The notes under the pieces were generated by a model. That model did no database searches. It was not told where the DNA came from and saw only the letters and a program-made list of their open reading frames with translations. From Pseudanabaena frigida (GTDB lineage: Bacteria; Cyanobacteriota; Cyanobacteriia; Pseudanabaenales; Pseudanabaenaceae), in assembly GCA_003242085.1 (NCBI GenBank), contig QBML01000022.1, forward strand, positions 28,397 through 92,396: a stretch of DNA of 64,000 bases, written 5' to 3'. Positions 62,902 through 64,000 of the stretch are shown here, one piece after another. Each line of letters starts with the position of its first letter. The first letter of the stretch is position 1. The position numbers and the translations under genes were made by a program.

Positions 62902-63159
62902 ATGCCAGTTAATCCTTTTACGGTCAGAATGCAGATTACGCGAATGTTTGAGCAAGGGCAATCACTATTTGCCGAGCTCAAAGTTCAAGACTGGCTTAAG
63001 GATCGCAATCATAATCCTAAGGATTATATAATTCGCTTTCATCAAAAAATGGCTCCCGTCGGCTCAAATTCTTCAGTAATTGTTGAGATAGAACTCGTTC
63101 GCAAAGATGGACAACCCGTTGATGAATGGCTGTTACAAGAAATCAATCGGCAAGCCTAG
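62902..63159 (+). CDS. Small conserved hypothetical protein
   Basis: 85 aa from the ATG at 62902 with AAGAAAGAG upstream; an alternative start at 62872 adds ten unlikely residues. FTVRMQITRMFEQGQSLFAELKV and a C-terminal VDEWLLQEINRQ suggest a small alpha/beta protein. No signal or membrane segment. I do not recognise the family. It lies 57 bp after mltA on the same strand, so it may be co-transcribed. Confidence 0.6.
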   Translation: MPVNPFTVRMQITRMFEQGQSLFAELKVQDWLKDRNHNPKDYIIRFHQKMAPVGSNSSVIVEIELVRKDGQPVDEWLLQEINRQA

Positions 63160-63169
63160 AGAAAGGAAC

Positions 63170-63212
63170 TAGATTTTTGATGGCGCGGCTTTGCAGCGCC
63201 ATCAAAAATCTA
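63170..63212 (+). terminator. Hairpin terminator H17
   Basis: TAGATTTTTGATGGCGC and its exact complement at 63196-63212 flank a 9-nt loop, 10 bp after the preceding stop and ahead of the HAD gene. Confidence 0.8.
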
Positions 63213-63274
63213 AATTGCAGAACCCTCAGTAAGAATGTGAGAACGTAAAACAGTTAAGGCTAGAGTATTAATCA

Positions 63275-63934
63275 ATGAATACAGTATTATTCGATCTAGA
63301 TGGAACTTTAACCGATCCAAAAGTTGGGATTACTACCTGTATTCAGTATGCTCTGGATTGCCTCGGCTATCATCCCCCAGAAATCGATAAATTACTCTGG
63401 TGTATTGGCCCACCGCTCAAAGTAAGCTTTGCGAATCTGATGCAAACTTCCGATGCATCTTTAATAGAGCGGGCAATAACTTTTTATCGCGATCGCTTTG
63501 CAACAATTGGCTTGTTTGAAAATGTTCTCTATCCGCAAATTCCTGAAACTCTTCAAGCTATTCGCTCCGAGGGCTATCAAACCTATGTCGCCACATCAAA
63601 ACCTCATATTTTTGCAAAGAGGATTGTAGAACATTTCGAGTTGTCTTCTCTATTTGATGGCATCTATGGTAGTGAATTAGATGGCACTCATACCGATAAG
63701 GGCGAACTTATTCATCACATTCTTTCTACTGAAAATCTAGCACCTGCAAAAACTATAATGGTTGGCGATCGCAGTCATGACACTATTGGTGCTAAAAAAA
63801 ATCAATTATTAGCGATCGGTGTAACTTATGGATACGGCACTGAAGAAGAGCTAAATAATCATGGCGCAGATTTAATTGTTAATTCTCCTTTGGAGATAGC
63901 CAAACATTGCATAGAATTAAAGCCTAAAAAATAG
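63275..63934 (+). CDS. HAD-family hydrolase, phosphoglycolate-phosphatase-like
   Basis: 219 aa. FDLDGTLTDPKVG near the start holds the nucleophile Asp, VATSKP motif II, and VGDRSHDTIGAKKN the metal-binding Asp pair; the Lys of motif III lies in TDKGELI. The cap domain is the alpha-helical C1 type. Phosphoglycolate phosphatase is one plausible reaction, relevant to photorespiration, but the family's specificity is broad. It ends 66 bp before the window edge, and no further gene starts. Confidence 0.88.
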   Translation: MNTVLFDLDGTLTDPKVGITTCIQYALDCLGYHPPEIDKLLWCIGPPLKVSFANLMQTSDASLIERAITFYRDRFATIGLFENVLYPQIPETLQAIRSEGYQTYVATSKPHIFAKRIVEHFELSSLFDGIYGSELDGTHTDKGELIHHILSTENLAPAKTIMVGDRSHDTIGAKKNQLLAIGVTYGYGTEEELNNHGADLIVNSPLEIAKHCIELKPKK

Positions 63935-64000
63935 AATCGGGATTTTTGCAATAACTTTTATAGAAATGGACATAAAACCCAAATAAATAGAGGCGGCGCT

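Noticed and set aside
1-64000. CRISPR array, tRNA or rRNA genes
   Set aside because: No regularly spaced direct repeats, no cloverleaf with TTCGAATC-type arm and no rRNA-like conserved blocks were recognised by eye; a tRNA scan was not possible.

Overview
The window looks like a chromosome segment of a filamentous-type cyanobacterium, possibly Pseudanabaena or a close relative (inference). The evidence is the very high density of the HIP1 palindrome GCGATCGC, cyanobacteria-typical families (DUF1822, CHASE2/CHAT, DevA-type ABC ATPase, a Crr7-like protein, ankyrin-linked Ser/Thr kinases) and low-GC intergenic DNA full of long palindromes. No rRNA, tRNA or CRISPR array was recognised.

Left part (1-9.3 kb): the 3' end of an unidentified gene, a tiny conserved Cys-rich protein, two adjacent Hanks-type Ser/Thr kinases (the first fused to ankyrin repeats), two divergent FkbM-type methyltransferases flanked by related palindromes and a MITE-like element, a 156-bp duplicated copy of the second kinase's 3' end, and a thioredoxin-lipoprotein/CcdA thiol-redox pair.

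9.3-19.8 kb is a signalling and conflict-like region. It holds an NB-ARC/STAND ATPase, two Cys-rich unknowns, a tightly packed module of sigma-like HTH protein, DUF1822 protein and CHAT protease-CHASE2 sensor, a MazEF-type toxin-antitoxin pair and a DUF262/HNH (GmrSD-like) protein. The CHAT-CHASE2 module is my best candidate for an under-described system.

19.9-25.1 kb is housekeeping: DUF212 membrane protein, crtE and folD on the minus strand, then a membrane diguanylate cyclase and ispG on the plus strand. crtE and ispG are both isoprenoid-pathway genes.

25.1-51.5 kb is a long minus-strand surface-polysaccharide locus. Transcription runs from about 51.5 kb down to 25.1 kb. It encodes a Zn-ribbon-like protein, a Wzt-type ABC ATPase with a cargo-binding C-terminus, three hexapeptide acyltransferases, about eleven glycosyltransferases, several sugar methyltransferases (FkbM, TylF and class I types), an asparagine-synthase-like amidotransferase, an NAD-dependent sugar epimerase and a Wzy-like polymerase. 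Many genes overlap by ATGA; palindromes and a second MITE-like copy divide the locus into sub-operons.

Right part (51.6-64 kb): an orphan DevA-type ATPase, a Crr7-like protein, scpB, a dihydroorotase, two tandem paralogous lipoproteins, a PhzF-family protein, two hybrid response-regulator/histidine kinases, a GT2 glycosyltransferase, murein transglycosylase MltA and a HAD phosphatase. Near-perfect intergenic hairpins recur throughout. Several sit between convergent genes as expected for bidirectional terminators, but others sit in divergent promoter regions, where a terminator role is unlikely.
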